DNA of 60,422 nucleotides from Streptococcus sp. S784/96/1. Lineage in GTDB: Bacteria; Bacillota; Bacilli; Lactobacillales; Streptococcaceae. This document shows positions 49,311 through 58,766 of this stretch, piece by piece; within the stretch, counting starts at the first letter, position 1, and the number at the start of each line of letters is the position of its first letter. A program made the position numbers and the translations under genes. A model generated the notes under the pieces. That model was not told where the DNA came from, searched no databases, and worked only from the letters and a program-made list of their open reading frames with translations. Where the stretch lies: the NCBI RefSeq assembly GCF_902729355.1, contig NZ_CACVCC010000014.1, positions 1 to 60,422 of the forward strand. The letters are read 5' to 3'.

Positions 49311-51221
49311 TTAGAAGGAACCGCCTCCGCCTCCTCCGCCGCCACCAGAGAAGCCACCGCCTCCACTTCTTCCCCCAGACGATACGGAAAAGTTTGAAGC
49401 AGTTGTCACATGATTCGAGGTTGAAACAAAATGATTGGTAGATAATATCATCTGATGACGTATAAGACCGATGTCTATATTTCCAAATTGTTCAGGCAAA
49501 GCGATATGATTGACGTTTAGGTAATGTTCAATCTTACTGGCATAACCAAACAGCGTGGCATAAACTAATAGGCGATTCCAAAGCACTAACCCTTCAAGTT
49601 CCACTGCATTAAAAGTATTAAACTCTTTAATCATACGTTCAAAGCTCTGCCATTTTTCCAAGCGAACCATACCTTCTTCAGTAATGACGCCTAAGGTCGT
49701 ATAGGGCTTTGTTAAGCGTCCCAATAAAAAGATTAGTCCAAAACTAACGACGGTTATCAGTAAATAAAGCAAAGCTAGCATGTGGACTTTCATCACAAAA
49801 TAAATAGTCAACCCAAAAGTAATTAGGCTAAAAAAACATCCCAAACCACTCGCTTCATGAAGTTTTTTGCTTTCTTGTGAAGTCATCGGTCTGTAAATTT
49901 TAGGGAGGTGTAGTGTCGCCAATTCCTTGGTCACGGCTTTATCAATAGCAGAAGACATCGCTCTGATTCGATGTGCCATTTTTTGGGAACTTTTACGGAC
50001 CTCTGTCTCAAGTTGACTTCCTGAATATTGCTTTTTCAGTCGCTTCATGATAGTAGAATCATATTGAAAATCATCAAATAATTTGTCTAACGTTACAGAC
50101 AGACGATTCCCAAAGGCCATGTCTAAAAAGGCAACATCAGAAGAAGTACAATGATCAAGGTTTACGATGCTCAAAGTCGGTACAGAAGTTTCCTTATCAA
50201 CGCTCACAATTCCTCTATCAATTAAATCTAAAATCATGGCTTGAACGACGTGTTCAAAATGAAATTCACCCTCTTCAGGACTTTTTACGATATCCTTGAA
50301 CGTTACCTGATAAACATCATTGGCTAAAAGTAGGGGGGATAAGTCTTCTGGTACCTCGTATAGTCTTGTTTTTCCTATTTTTGATCGGTAACGATCCAGT
50401 CCTTTTTTGACTTTGGCGAAGCGCCACAACGATATTCCGGTGAGACACGCTATCGCAATTGGAACCACTCTACCAAAGATAACTAACAACAGTTGCGATT
50501 TCTTTTCTATCTTTTGTTCCGTTTTTTCAATACGAGGCAGGGCTTTCTCCGAAAGACGAGGAACCGATAAATTCAAAATATTGCTATCCCAATAGCCGTG
50601 GAGTTCTAATACATCATCAACATCGTGAGCTTCCAAAGTATAACGACCATTACCATCCCAATACTTTTTAGGAGGGGTTTTAAAATATCCACGATGCCCC
50701 CAAATGTTACTGATCTTAGTTGGCTTATCTGTCGTAACAGTAAAGGTTACACGATCAATAGTTTCATCCCAATCACTAATAGGCTTCCAATTTAACTCTG
50801 CAACATCTTGGTAAGGAAAGATTATGTTGACCAGCTTCCAAGTCACAGAAATCTCAACCAAATCACCACTGATACCAGCGTTATAGATTTTCAGTCGATA
50901 GCCATCTGATAAGGGTTCCAAAATCGTCTCTGCATCAGCTATCACCTGATTATTTTTCTCAACATGGACAAGAGGTTTACTAGCGATGTCAAAATGTTCT
51001 GGAACGTTTCCTGCTAATCCCAAACTCACATACTGGCCATTAAAACTCGAATCATAGTCATAAGTAATCACTTGCTCAAAAGTAGCTGTGTTGTCCTCAT
51101 GAATTTGCAATGCTCCCTCATACGATATAATGCTATAGTCAATTTCATCATCTGCCTTGGCGCTTTGGGAAAATAGCAGAACTATCACAATTATCAACCA
51201 TTTTAAATGATTTTTCACCAT
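49311..51221 (-). CDS. DUF2207 membrane protein with glycine-rich C-terminus
   Basis: 636 aa from the ATG at 51221, which follows GGAGGTAGTT; an ATG 4 codons earlier is disfavoured. Signal peptide (residues 1-24), extracellular DUF2207 domain (about 25-240, with DDEIDYSIISYEGALQIHED), one membrane helix (about 245-265), a cytosolic segment, two further helices near 470-510 (LALLYLLITVVSFGLIFLLG) and a C-terminal tail of almost pure glycine after VSSGGRSGGGGFS. The function of the family is unknown; the same layout occurs in many Firmicutes. Confidence 0.85.
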   Translation of the reverse strand: MVKNHLKWLIIVIVLLFSQSAKADDEIDYSIISYEGALQIHEDNTATFEQVITYDYDSSFNGQYVSLGLAGNVPEHFDIASKPLVHVEKNNQVIADAETILEPLSDGYRLKIYNAGISGDLVEISVTWKLVNIIFPYQDVAELNWKPISDWDETIDRVTFTVTTDKPTKISNIWGHRGYFKTPPKKYWDGNGRYTLEAHDVDDVLELHGYWDSNILNLSVPRLSEKALPRIEKTEQKIEKKSQLLLVIFGRVVPIAIACLTGISLWRFAKVKKGLDRYRSKIGKTRLYEVPEDLSPLLLANDVYQVTFKDIVKSPEEGEFHFEHVVQAMILDLIDRGIVSVDKETSVPTLSIVNLDHCTSSDVAFLDMAFGNRLSVTLDKLFDDFQYDSTIMKRLKKQYSGSQLETEVRKSSQKMAHRIRAMSSAIDKAVTKELATLHLPKIYRPMTSQESKKLHEASGLGCFFSLITFGLTIYFVMKVHMLALLYLLITVVSFGLIFLLGRLTKPYTTLGVITEEGMVRLEKWQSFERMIKEFNTFNAVELEGLVLWNRLLVYATLFGYASKIEHYLNVNHIALPEQFGNIDIGLIRHQMILSTNHFVSTSNHVTTASNFSVSSGGRSGGGGFSGGGGGGGGGSF

Positions 51222-51239
51222 AACTACCTCCATTTCTAC

Positions 51240-51779
51240 TATTTTAACATATCTTTTGAAAGTTTAGGAATCATTCCCGTAGTTGCTAATTTCAATGAGT
51301 GATTTCAGGATAGAAAAGTCAATTTTTTGAAAATACAATCAAATAACCCATATTATGCACGATACAACTGTCCTTACACCAACAATTTCAATTACCTTTA
51401 TATCTGGAAAACGCCAAAACTTTGTGGCGATAATGTTGAAAAACGGATGTTCTTCTATAAGTTGATAAGCTAAAACGTTAATATCATGTGGTGATTTTTA
51501 TTTTTATAGTCTTCCAATCGCTTGATAGGACTGGGAGAAAGAACAACGGAATGATTCTTTAGACATTTCTATTGAAATACATCATTTTTTCTTGTAAAAT
51601 AGACCAGTATAGTTTTTATTTTATAAATACATTTTTACCAAACTTTTAAAGAGAGGAGTCGTCGGTTAATTATATTTAACTGATAACGAGACATTTTTAA
51701 TTATTCACAAGCTTTTATTTTTTTCGTTTTTATAATTTTTTGAAAATTCAAACTGTCTCGACATATTGAACATATTGAC
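51240..51779. other. 540-bp gene-free region upstream of the amino acid transporter
   Basis: No ORF of note on either strand. It is AT-rich, with a TTGTAAAATAGACCAGTATAGT segment at about 51591-51612. GAGAGGAG at about 51650 looks like an orphan ribosome-binding site without a start after it. It may be a long leader for the transporter operon, but I see no recognised riboswitch or T-box. Confidence 0.3.
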
Positions 51780-53360
51780 ATGAAAAAAATCTTTTTAACC
51801 CTTTTAGCCTTCTTCGGAATGCTTTTACTAGGGACATCTACAACTCAAGCTACCGAAGATGATAACTATCTCCGTGTCGGAATGGAGGCAGCCTATGCCC
51901 CTTTTAACTGGACTCAAAACGATGACAGTAATGGCGCTGCCAAGATAGAAGGCACTGGACAATTTGCCAACGGCTATGACGTTCAGGTTGCTAAAAAAAT
52001 TGCTGAAAAACTTGGGAAAGAACTTCTCATTGTCAAAACTGAATGGGATGGTCTGGTTCCTGCGCTCACTTCAGGAAAAATTGATATGATTGTCGCTGGT
52101 ATGAGCCCTACTGAAGAGCGTAAAAAAGAAATCGCTTTTTCAGACAGCTACTACACTAGTGAACCTGTCTTGGTCGTCCGTTCTGATAGCCAGTATGCCA
52201 AAGCTACTTCAATTGAAGATTTTGCTGGTGCGAAAATCACTGCTCAGCAAGGTGTTTGGCACGTCAACTTACTTAACCAGATGACTGGCATCGATGCTCA
52301 AACTCCAATGGGAGACTTTGCCCAAATGCGTCAAGCCCTTGAAGCAAGCGTCATTGACGCTTATATTTCTGAAAGACCTGAAGGAACAACAGCTGAGAAC
52401 GCTAACAACCACTTCAAAATGGTCACATTGGAAAAAGGCTTTGAAGTTGCTGAATCCGATGCCGCTATCGCTGTTGGAATGCGTAAAGACGACACACGAA
52501 TAGCTCAAGTCAATCAAATTCTTTCAACCTTATCATCGGATAGCCGTATCGCTCTCATGGACGATATGATTGCGAAACAACCCGTTGAAGAACCAACTGA
52601 TGCCTCTGCTGAATCCAGCTTCTTCCAACAAGTAGCTACTATCCTCAAAAATAACTGGAAAGAATTTCTTATCGGTACAGGAACAACCCTTCTCATTTCC
52701 ATTACTGGTACTTGCTTTGGATTGATTATCGGTTTGTTAATCGGTATTTTCCGCACAGCACCGAAAGCGACACACAAAAGCCTAGCCATCCTTCAAAAAC
52801 TCTTTGGCTGGTTCCTTAACGTCTATATTGAAATTTTCCGTGGTACACCAATGATTGTACAGTCAATGGTTATCTACTATGGAACAGCTCAAGCCTTTGG
52901 TGTTGATATCCCACGTCTATGGGCAGCTATGATTATTGTCTCAATCAATACCGGTGCCTACATGAGTGAAATCGTCCGAGGTGGTATTTTTGCCGTTGAT
53001 AAAGGACAATTTGAAGCCGCAACAGCCCTTGGTTTTACTCACGGACAAACCATGCGCAAGATTATCTTACCACAGGTTGTCCGTAACATTCTCCCTGCAA
53101 CTGGTAATGAGTTTGTCATCAACATTAAAGATACTTCCGTCCTAAACGTTATCTCAGTTGTTGAACTTTACTTCTCAGGGAAAACCGTAGCAACACAAAC
53201 ATATCAATATTTCCAAACCTTTACCATCATTGCAGTGATTTATTTCATCTTAACCTTCACTATTACTCGCATCCTCCGTTATATTGAGAAACGTATGGAT
53301 ACAGATACCTATACTACTGGTGCTAACCAAATGCAAATCGAGGAGGTTCCCTATGTCTAA
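51780..53360 (+). CDS. Amino acid ABC transporter, substrate-binding/permease fusion (glutamine type)
   Basis: 526 aa. Signal peptide ([20 protein letters not shown]), a periplasmic-binding-type domain (about residues 30-265, [34 protein letters not shown]), then a HisM/GlnP permease domain (about 295-510) with the EAA loop [20 protein letters not shown]. The fusion of binding protein and permease in one chain is common in Lactobacillales GlnP. No Shine-Dalgarno is visible before the ATG (TATTGAACATATTGAC). The ATPase gene overlaps its end by 8 bp. Confidence 0.92.
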   Translation: MKKIFLTLLAFFGMLLLGTSTTQATEDDNYLRVGMEAAYAPFNWTQNDDSNGAAKIEGTGQFANGYDVQVAKKIAEKLGKELLIVKTEWDGLVPALTSGKIDMIVAGMSPTEERKKEIAFSDSYYTSEPVLVVRSDSQYAKATSIEDFAGAKITAQQGVWHVNLLNQMTGIDAQTPMGDFAQMRQALEASVIDAYISERPEGTTAENANNHFKMVTLEKGFEVAESDAAIAVGMRKDDTRIAQVNQILSTLSSDSRIALMDDMIAKQPVEEPTDASAESSFFQQVATILKNNWKEFLIGTGTTLLISITGTCFGLIIGLLIGIFRTAPKATHKSLAILQKLFGWFLNVYIEIFRGTPMIVQSMVIYYGTAQAFGVDIPRLWAAMIIVSINTGAYMSEIVRGGIFAVDKGQFEAATALGFTHGQTMRKIILPQVVRNILPATGNEFVINIKDTSVLNVISVVELYFSGKTVATQTYQYFQTFTIIAVIYFILTFTITRILRYIEKRMDTDTYTTGANQMQIEEVPYV

Positions 53361-54093
53361 CACGATTTTAGAAATCAAACACCTCAAAAAATCTTATGGG
53401 CAAAACGAAGTCCTCAAAGATATCTCTCTAACCGTTGATAAAGGAGAAGTTATCTCCATCATCGGTTCGTCAGGATCAGGAAAATCAACCTTTTTACGTT
53501 CTATCAATTTACTGGAAGAACCAACTGGTGGTGAAATCCTTTACCACGGGCAAAACGTCCTTGAAAAGGGCTATGATTTAACCACTTATCGTGAAAAACT
53601 AGGAATGGTTTTCCAGTCTTTCAACCTTTTTGAAAACCTCAATGTTTTGGAAAATGCCATCGTTGCTCAGACAACTGTCCTTAAACGTGACCACTCAGAA
53701 GCTGAAAAAATCGCTAAAGCTAATCTTGAAAAAGTAGGCCTTGGCGAGCAATATTGGGCGGCCAAACCAAAACAACTCTCAGGTGGCCAAAAACAACGTG
53801 TAGCCATCGCACGCGCCCTTTCTGTTGACCCAGAAGCCATTCTCTTTGATGAACCAACATCTGCCCTTGACCCTGAGATGGTCGGTGAAGTGCTAAAGAC
53901 CATACAAGACCTTGCCAAATCAGGTCTTACCATGATTATCGTGACTCACGAGATGGAGTTTGCCAAAGAGGTGTCAGACCGCGTCATCTTCATGGATAAG
54001 GGTCTCATTGCCGACCAAGGCACACCTGAACAAATCTTTGAGAACCCTACTCAAGACCGTACTAAAGAATTCTTAAAACGTTTCTTGAAATAA
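53353..54093 (+). CDS. glnQ: Amino acid ABC transporter ATP-binding protein
   Basis: 246 aa from [20 protein letters not shown]. The ATG at 53353 follows GAGGAGGTTCCCT; the frame is open upstream to 53284 only as a shadow. Walker [12 protein letters not shown], signature [14 protein letters not shown], Walker [15 protein letters not shown]. It overlaps the permease end by 8 bp and powers that transporter. A terminator follows. Confidence 0.95.
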   Translation: MSNTILEIKHLKKSYGQNEVLKDISLTVDKGEVISIIGSSGSGKSTFLRSINLLEEPTGGEILYHGQNVLEKGYDLTTYREKLGMVFQSFNLFENLNVLENAIVAQTTVLKRDHSEAEKIAKANLEKVGLGEQYWAAKPKQLSGGQKQRVAIARALSVDPEAILFDEPTSALDPEMVGEVLKTIQDLAKSGLTMIIVTHEMEFAKEVSDRVIFMDKGLIADQGTPEQIFENPTQDRTKEFLKRFLK

Positions 54094-54131
54094 CGACAAA
54101 ACCAGCAAGTTAATACCTGCTGGTTTATTTT
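54091..54131 (+). terminator. glnQ terminator (copy A of a repeated terminator)
   Basis: AAACCAGCA and TGCTGGTTT form a stem, followed by ATTTTTTAT. TAACGACAAAACCAGCAAGTT (54091 on) recurs at 55733, on the far side of the BCCT gene. Confidence 0.8.
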
Positions 54132-54142
54132 TTATACGCCAC

Positions 54143-55492
54143 CTAATCTTCATAAGATTTAAAAGGTTCATCCTTAGTAGGGTAGCGTTCCGGTGTCAAC
54201 TGTAATCCCATTTCATTTAACATTGCCAACACATATGTTGCAGAATCCGCAGATGTCACAAAGAAAGTCAAAACTAAAATAATAGCGACAATGGATAATA
54301 TCATCCCTATAGGAATATGATTAAATGTTGCAAATAAAATTTCTTCTGTGGCAAACTTCGTTAAGTCTGCTCCAGTTCCTTGTACAGAAGTTGATAATGT
54401 CCCAAAAGCTGAAAACCAAATTACACTAAGTAAGGTTGGTACAACTAAAACCACTGTCAGAAATTCTCGAATACTACGTCCTTTAGAAATACGAGCAATG
54501 AACACTCCAACAAAAGGTGACCAAGCAATCCACCAAGCCCAGTAAAAAATTGTCCAATTATTCGTCCAAAGACGCTTCATATCATTAAAAGCTGATGTTG
54601 ATAAACTCATTTGTGGTAAGTTTTGCAAATAATTTCCAAGAGAATTGGTCATGGTATCAAATATTTTCACCGTTGGTCCTAGGATAATTGCCATAAACAA
54701 TAACCCTACCGCCAAAATAAGATTGGTATTCGATAAAATTTTAACACCTTTACCTAGACCAGACAAGGCCGATAATAAAAAGAGAACCGTCGCAATAATA
54801 ATTACAATTTGAATAAGTGCATTATTAGGAATTCCAAACACATAAGAAAGACCTCCATTAATTTGTGCTGCTCCAAAACCTAAAGTTGTCGCTACCCCTA
54901 TGACAGTTGCAATAACAGTGATAGTATCTACAATTTTTCCAATAATCCCATCTGTTTTACTCCCAAAAAGTGGCTTCAAAGTAACAGATAATAGATATTT
55001 CTCTTTCTTACGAAAACCAAAATAAGCTAAAGCTAAAGCAACAATTGCATAAACCGCCCAAGCATGTAGACCCCAATGGAAAAAAGTATACCTAAAGGCA
55101 TTTGACAAGGCTGTTTGGGTACCCTGATCTCCGTATGGGGCTGAAATAGCATAATGACTTAGAGGTTCCGCCGCACCATAGAATACCAACCCAATCCCCA
55201 TACCAGCTGAAAACATCATCGCAATCCAAGAAATTGTAGAATGTTCAGGTTCAGAACCAGGATCGCCTAATTTAATCTGACCTATAGGACTAATAATGAA
55301 GAATAGACAAAGTGACAATATTGTGGTTACCATCAATAAATAAAACCAACCAAAATTTGTCGTAATACTATTTTTTATTATTTCTGTAAATTCCTGAAAT
55401 CCTTGAGGAACGATAATCCCTAACATCACTAACAGAAAGCTGAGTCCAATTGCCAAACCATAGACAGTTGGTTTTGATATTTTTTTAAACAT
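54143..55492 (-). CDS. BCCT-family betaine/carnitine/choline transporter, apparently 3'-truncated
   Basis: 449 aa with about 10 membrane helices. Family motifs: GMGIGLVFYGAAEPLSHY, FHWGLHAWAVYAI, WAWWIAWSPFVGVFIARISK (the conserved Trp-rich substrate box) and FVTSADSATYVL. BCCT proteins usually continue for two more helices after that last motif, to about 500 residues. Here it is replaced by a short hydrophilic tail, LQLTPERYPTKDEPFKSYED. The product may be inactive. Sequence AGGAGGAAAA precedes the ATG. It lies between two copies of a terminator and is probably acquired. Confidence 0.85.
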   Translation of the reverse strand: MFKKISKPTVYGLAIGLSFLLVMLGIIVPQGFQEFTEIIKNSITTNFGWFYLLMVTTILSLCLFFIISPIGQIKLGDPGSEPEHSTISWIAMMFSAGMGIGLVFYGAAEPLSHYAISAPYGDQGTQTALSNAFRYTFFHWGLHAWAVYAIVALALAYFGFRKKEKYLLSVTLKPLFGSKTDGIIGKIVDTITVIATVIGVATTLGFGAAQINGGLSYVFGIPNNALIQIVIIIATVLFLLSALSGLGKGVKILSNTNLILAVGLLFMAIILGPTVKIFDTMTNSLGNYLQNLPQMSLSTSAFNDMKRLWTNNWTIFYWAWWIAWSPFVGVFIARISKGRSIREFLTVVLVVPTLLSVIWFSAFGTLSTSVQGTGADLTKFATEEILFATFNHIPIGMILSIVAIILVLTFFVTSADSATYVLAMLNEMGLQLTPERYPTKDEPFKSYED

Positions 55493-55732
55493 TTTTCCTC
55501 CTAATAAAATAATAACTTCTCTTCTATCATATCGTATATATCCCTAAAAATCAAAAATTCTAAAAAATTCTAAATATTCTATATATTCTTAAAATACACA
55601 TATACTTTTTAAACAACAAATATACCATCTATATCTTAATGAATCATTTAAAAATACAAGGATCATCACTTATCAGAGAAACATTTCAAATGTTCTACCT
55701 CATTCAAAACTATATTCAGGAAATTCTTAAAC

Positions 55733-55773
55733 TAACGACAAAACCAGCAAGTTTTTGGACCTGCCGGTTTTTG
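55733..55773 (-). terminator. Terminator (copy B of a repeated terminator)
   Basis: On the minus strand AAAAACCGGCAGGTCC.. and ..TTGCTGGTTTTG form a stem around AAAAAC. It ends the operon 57245-55786. The first 21 bases repeat those after glnQ (54091). Between 55493 and this site I see no gene. Confidence 0.7.
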
Positions 55774-55785
55774 CATTATTAATAT

Positions 55786-55971
55786 CTAGTGTTTACTTCT
55801 CCACTCTTCCCAAAGATCATCCAGTTTTTGGTGAAAAATACTAGAAAGTACTACCATGACTAAGAAAACTAAATCCAGCCAGTGGTCTCCTTTTATAGCA
55901 TAACCACTAACGAAATAAGCTACAAGACACATTAAACTTAATACTCTTGAAAAAGTAAATGATCGTTCCAT
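55786..55971 (-). CDS. Small two-helix membrane protein
   Basis: 61 aa (MERSFTFSRVLSLMCLVAYF...) with two hydrophobic segments (about residues 9-25 and 31-45) and a hydrophilic end, HQKLDDLWEEWRSKH. GAGAGGATGG surrounds its start, 6 bp after the zinc-ribbon gene. I do not recognise the family. It is last in the operon with the band-7 protein. Confidence 0.6.
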   Translation of the reverse strand: MERSFTFSRVLSLMCLVAYFVSGYAIKGDHWLDLVFLVMVVLSSIFHQKLDDLWEEWRSKH

Positions 55972-55977
55972 CCTCTC

Positions 55978-56163
55978 TTACCTCAACTTCTCAGGATTTT
56001 CCACAAAACTTCTCACAACCGTTCCACAATTAGCACAGATATCATAGTAGAGTGATTGCCCTCGCCAGCCTTTAATCTTGGTAATACTGGCATAACCCGT
56101 TTGAACACCACGAACCATCTCTGTTCCACCACAGTAGGTACAAACTAAATTTTTCATATTCAT
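55978..56163 (-). CDS. Small zinc-ribbon protein
   Basis: 61 aa with two CxxC knuckles (VCTYCGGTEM and DICANCGTVV), a zinc ribbon as in small nucleic-acid-binding proteins or transcription factor-like domains. AAGGAGTTAGTC precedes the ATG at 56163. Its function is unknown. It lies 96 bp after the band-7 gene. Confidence 0.7.
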   Translation of the reverse strand: MNMKNLVCTYCGGTEMVRGVQTGYASITKIKGWRGQSLYYDICANCGTVVRSFVENPEKLR

Positions 56164-56259
56164 GACTAACTCCTTTTTTCAATGGAAATAATCACACAGC
56201 CATATAGAAAAAGGCGACACCATCACTCATAGCAGTTTAGTAACACTAGAACTGATTAT

Positions 56260-57150
56260 TTATTTCGCTTTCAACGCGGACAGGACTTGTGTACGAATAT
56301 CGTCAATACCATTTGGTGTATTTGGCAAGAAAATCGTTTGATTTCCTTTAGCAGCAAATGTATTGAGGGTATCAAGGTATTGGTTGGTCAAAAGGATTGA
56401 CATGATTTGTTCTTCAGTCATACCGACATTAGCTTCTTTCAATTCAGCGATGGAATCTGCCAAACCATCGACAATAGCCTTACGTTGCTGGGCAATACCG
56501 ACACCGTGTAGACGATCTTTTTCAGCTTCGGCTTCTGCTGCTGTAACGATTTTGATTTTATCAGCGTTAGCTAATTCCTGGGCTGCCACGCGTTTACGTT
56601 GCGCCGCATTAATTTCATTCATAGATTGTTTAACTTCAGCATCTGGCTCAACCTTAGTAATTAAGGTTTTCACAATGATGTAACCGTAAGTTGACATTTC
56701 TTCTGCAACTTGATGTTGAACTTCAAGCGCGATTTCATCTTTTTTCTCAAACAATTCATCCAAGGTCAATTTGGGCACTGATGAACGCAAAGCGTCTTCG
56801 ATGTAAGACTTTATTTGAGATTCAGGCTTCATTAATTTGTAGTAAGCATCGGTAACATTTTGCTCGTTAACACGGTATTGAGTGGCAACATTCAAGGTTA
56901 CAAATACATTATCTTTCGTTTTTGTCTCAACGACAATCTCACTTTGGAGCAAACGCAGTTGCACTCGCGCAGCAATACGGTCAATTCCAAATGGCAAACG
57001 TACATGGATACCTGAGCTAGCCGTTTTTTGATATTTACCAAAGCGCTCGATGATTGCAACAGATTGCTGACGCACCACATAGAGGGTGCTAATAAAGACA
57101 AGAATAGCTACAAGTAGCAAAACTAACAATAAAATAACAACTGGGTTCAT
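56260..57150 (-). CDS. SPFH/band-7 (stomatin-like) membrane protein
   Basis: 296 aa. An N-terminal membrane segment (LLLVLLLVAILVFISTLYVV) is followed by the SPFH domain (AIIERFGKYQKTASSGIHVR, EKKDEIALEVQHQVAEEMST, TLITKVEPDAEVKQSMNEIN) and a coiled coil (AAQRKRVAAQELANADKIKI). Members organise membrane microdomains and often regulate proteases. AGGAGGTCTCCT precedes the ATG. A 25-residue gene lies 17 bp upstream. Confidence 0.9.
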   Translation of the reverse strand: MNPVVILLLVLLLVAILVFISTLYVVRQQSVAIIERFGKYQKTASSGIHVRLPFGIDRIAARVQLRLLQSEIVVETKTKDNVFVTLNVATQYRVNEQNVTDAYYKLMKPESQIKSYIEDALRSSVPKLTLDELFEKKDEIALEVQHQVAEEMSTYGYIIVKTLITKVEPDAEVKQSMNEINAAQRKRVAAQELANADKIKIVTAAEAEAEKDRLHGVGIAQQRKAIVDGLADSIAELKEANVGMTEEQIMSILLTNQYLDTLNTFAAKGNQTIFLPNTPNGIDDIRTQVLSALKAK

Positions 57151-57167
57151 AGGAGACCTCCTTAAAA

Positions 57168-57245
57168 TTATTTCTTTTTATTTCCCCACAGGGCACCAAA
57201 AATAGCGACCCCTGCACACAACAAGACTAACCAAATTGTCTTCAT
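57168..57245 (-). CDS. 25-residue membrane peptide upstream of the band-7 gene
   Basis: MKTIWLVLLCAGVAIFGALW plus GNKKK, with GAGGTGGAATT before the ATG at 57245. One hydrophobic helix followed by a basic end, a typical inner-membrane small protein. Its stop is 17 bp before the band-7 start, which has its own AGGAGG. It is too short for standard gene calling, but the binding site and codon pattern support it. Confidence 0.6.
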   Translation of the reverse strand: MKTIWLVLLCAGVAIFGALWGNKKK

Positions 57246-57477
57246 AATTCCACCTCTTTGCGTAGTTGATTTAATATAATTTTACGAATAAAATTGATAA
57301 AATCCAATAAAAAAGTTAATTTTCGACGTCAAAAACTCTAAATATGACAAAAGAGTCTGCGCCTACAGCGACAAACTCCTCTAAATCAATATTTATAAAA
57401 CCATTATACTCATTTTCCATGAGCAGTCAAGAGAAATTATAGAGTATTTTCTGATTTCTTGACCATGTTTGACCAAA

Positions 57478-58728
57478 TCAGACAAGCATATTGTAAAGAC
57501 TTTCGTTTCCGTGAAGATTGATAAAAGAAGGGTCAAATCCAGATAAACGTTCAAGAAAGGCTTGATAACCTTCTTTCTCTGCAAGGGTAATCCCAATCAA
57601 AACAGGACCTTTACCTTTATTAGCTCGCTTGATGTATTCAAATCGGGTAATATCATCATTTGGCCCCAAGATATTATTTACAAATTCACGCAGCGCACCT
57701 GGACGTTGTGGGAAATTCACCACAAAATAGTGTTTCAAACCGGCGTAAATAAGCGCACGTTCTTCCATCTCTTGCATGCGGTTAATGTCATTATTACCAC
57801 CTGAAATGATACACACAAGAGTTTTACCAGCAATCTCCTCTTTCATGACTTCAAGCGCAGCAATTGTCGCAGCACCTGCTGGCTCCGCAATAATTCCCTG
57901 CTTCGAGTACATATCAATCAAAGTTTCTGAAATCAGACCTTCATCAACACCAACAAGGTGGTCAACATATTTTCTAGCCACTTCATAGGTACTGTTTCCA
58001 ACTTTTGCCACGGCAATACCGTCTGCGAATTTATCAATCTCCGGCAAGGCTACTGGCTGACCCTTATCAAAAGCAGCTCTCATGGAACGTGCACCAGAAG
58101 CCTCAATACCGACAACATTAATTTCCGGTGACACATTTTTCAAGTAAGTCGCCACTCCTGAAATCAATCCCCCGCCTCCAACTGGGACAAGAATTTGGTC
58201 AAAATGAATCCCCTCCTCTTGAGCTTGCTCATAAATTTCATACGCAACTGTTCCTTGCCCCGCTTGAACATTAGCATCATCAAAGGGGTCAATAAATGTC
58301 ATCCCTTCTGACTTGGTAAAGTCCTGCGCTGCTTTTGCTGACGCATCAAAGGTGTCTCCGACCAACTTAATCGTTACATACCGGCCACCAAAAAAACGCA
58401 CTTGCCCAATTTTCTGCTGTGGCGTTGTCACCGGCATAAAAATCGTTGCAGGAATCTTCATTTCATTACAGGTATAGGCAACACCTTGGGCATGATTTCC
58501 CGCTGAAGCACAAACCACTCCACGCGCTTTTTTCTCATCTGATAATTGATGAATAGCGTAGTAGGCACCACGAATTTTAAAAGAGCGAACCTTTTGCATA
58601 TTCTCACGTTTGAGATAAATCGTTGCCCCATATTTTTCAGACAAATAGCGGTCAAATTCTAACGGTGTTCGTTCCACAACACCATTCAAAACGGCATAAG
58701 CTGCCGTCACATCCTTAGCTGTAAGCAT
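57478..58728 (-). CDS. ilvA: Threonine ammonia-lyase (threonine deaminase)
   Basis: 416 aa. KVRSFKIRGAYYAIHQL has the PLP lysine, VCASAGNHAQGVAYT the substrate loop and VPVGGGGLISGV the phosphate-binding loop. A C-terminal ACT-like regulatory domain (YFVVNFPQRPGALREFVNNI) is present, so isoleucine feedback is likely. It makes 2-oxobutanoate for isoleucine synthesis. The gap 57246-57477 holds nothing I can support. Confidence 0.95.
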   Translation of the reverse strand: MLTAKDVTAAYAVLNGVVERTPLEFDRYLSEKYGATIYLKRENMQKVRSFKIRGAYYAIHQLSDEKKARGVVCASAGNHAQGVAYTCNEMKIPATIFMPVTTPQQKIGQVRFFGGRYVTIKLVGDTFDASAKAAQDFTKSEGMTFIDPFDDANVQAGQGTVAYEIYEQAQEEGIHFDQILVPVGGGGLISGVATYLKNVSPEINVVGIEASGARSMRAAFDKGQPVALPEIDKFADGIAVAKVGNSTYEVARKYVDHLVGVDEGLISETLIDMYSKQGIIAEPAGAATIAALEVMKEEIAGKTLVCIISGGNNDINRMQEMEERALIYAGLKHYFVVNFPQRPGALREFVNNILGPNDDITRFEYIKRANKGKGPVLIGITLAEKEGYQAFLERLSGFDPSFINLHGNESLYNMLV

Positions 58729-58766
58729 CTCTCATTCCCCTTTTCAAATTTTATCAAGATAAGTTT

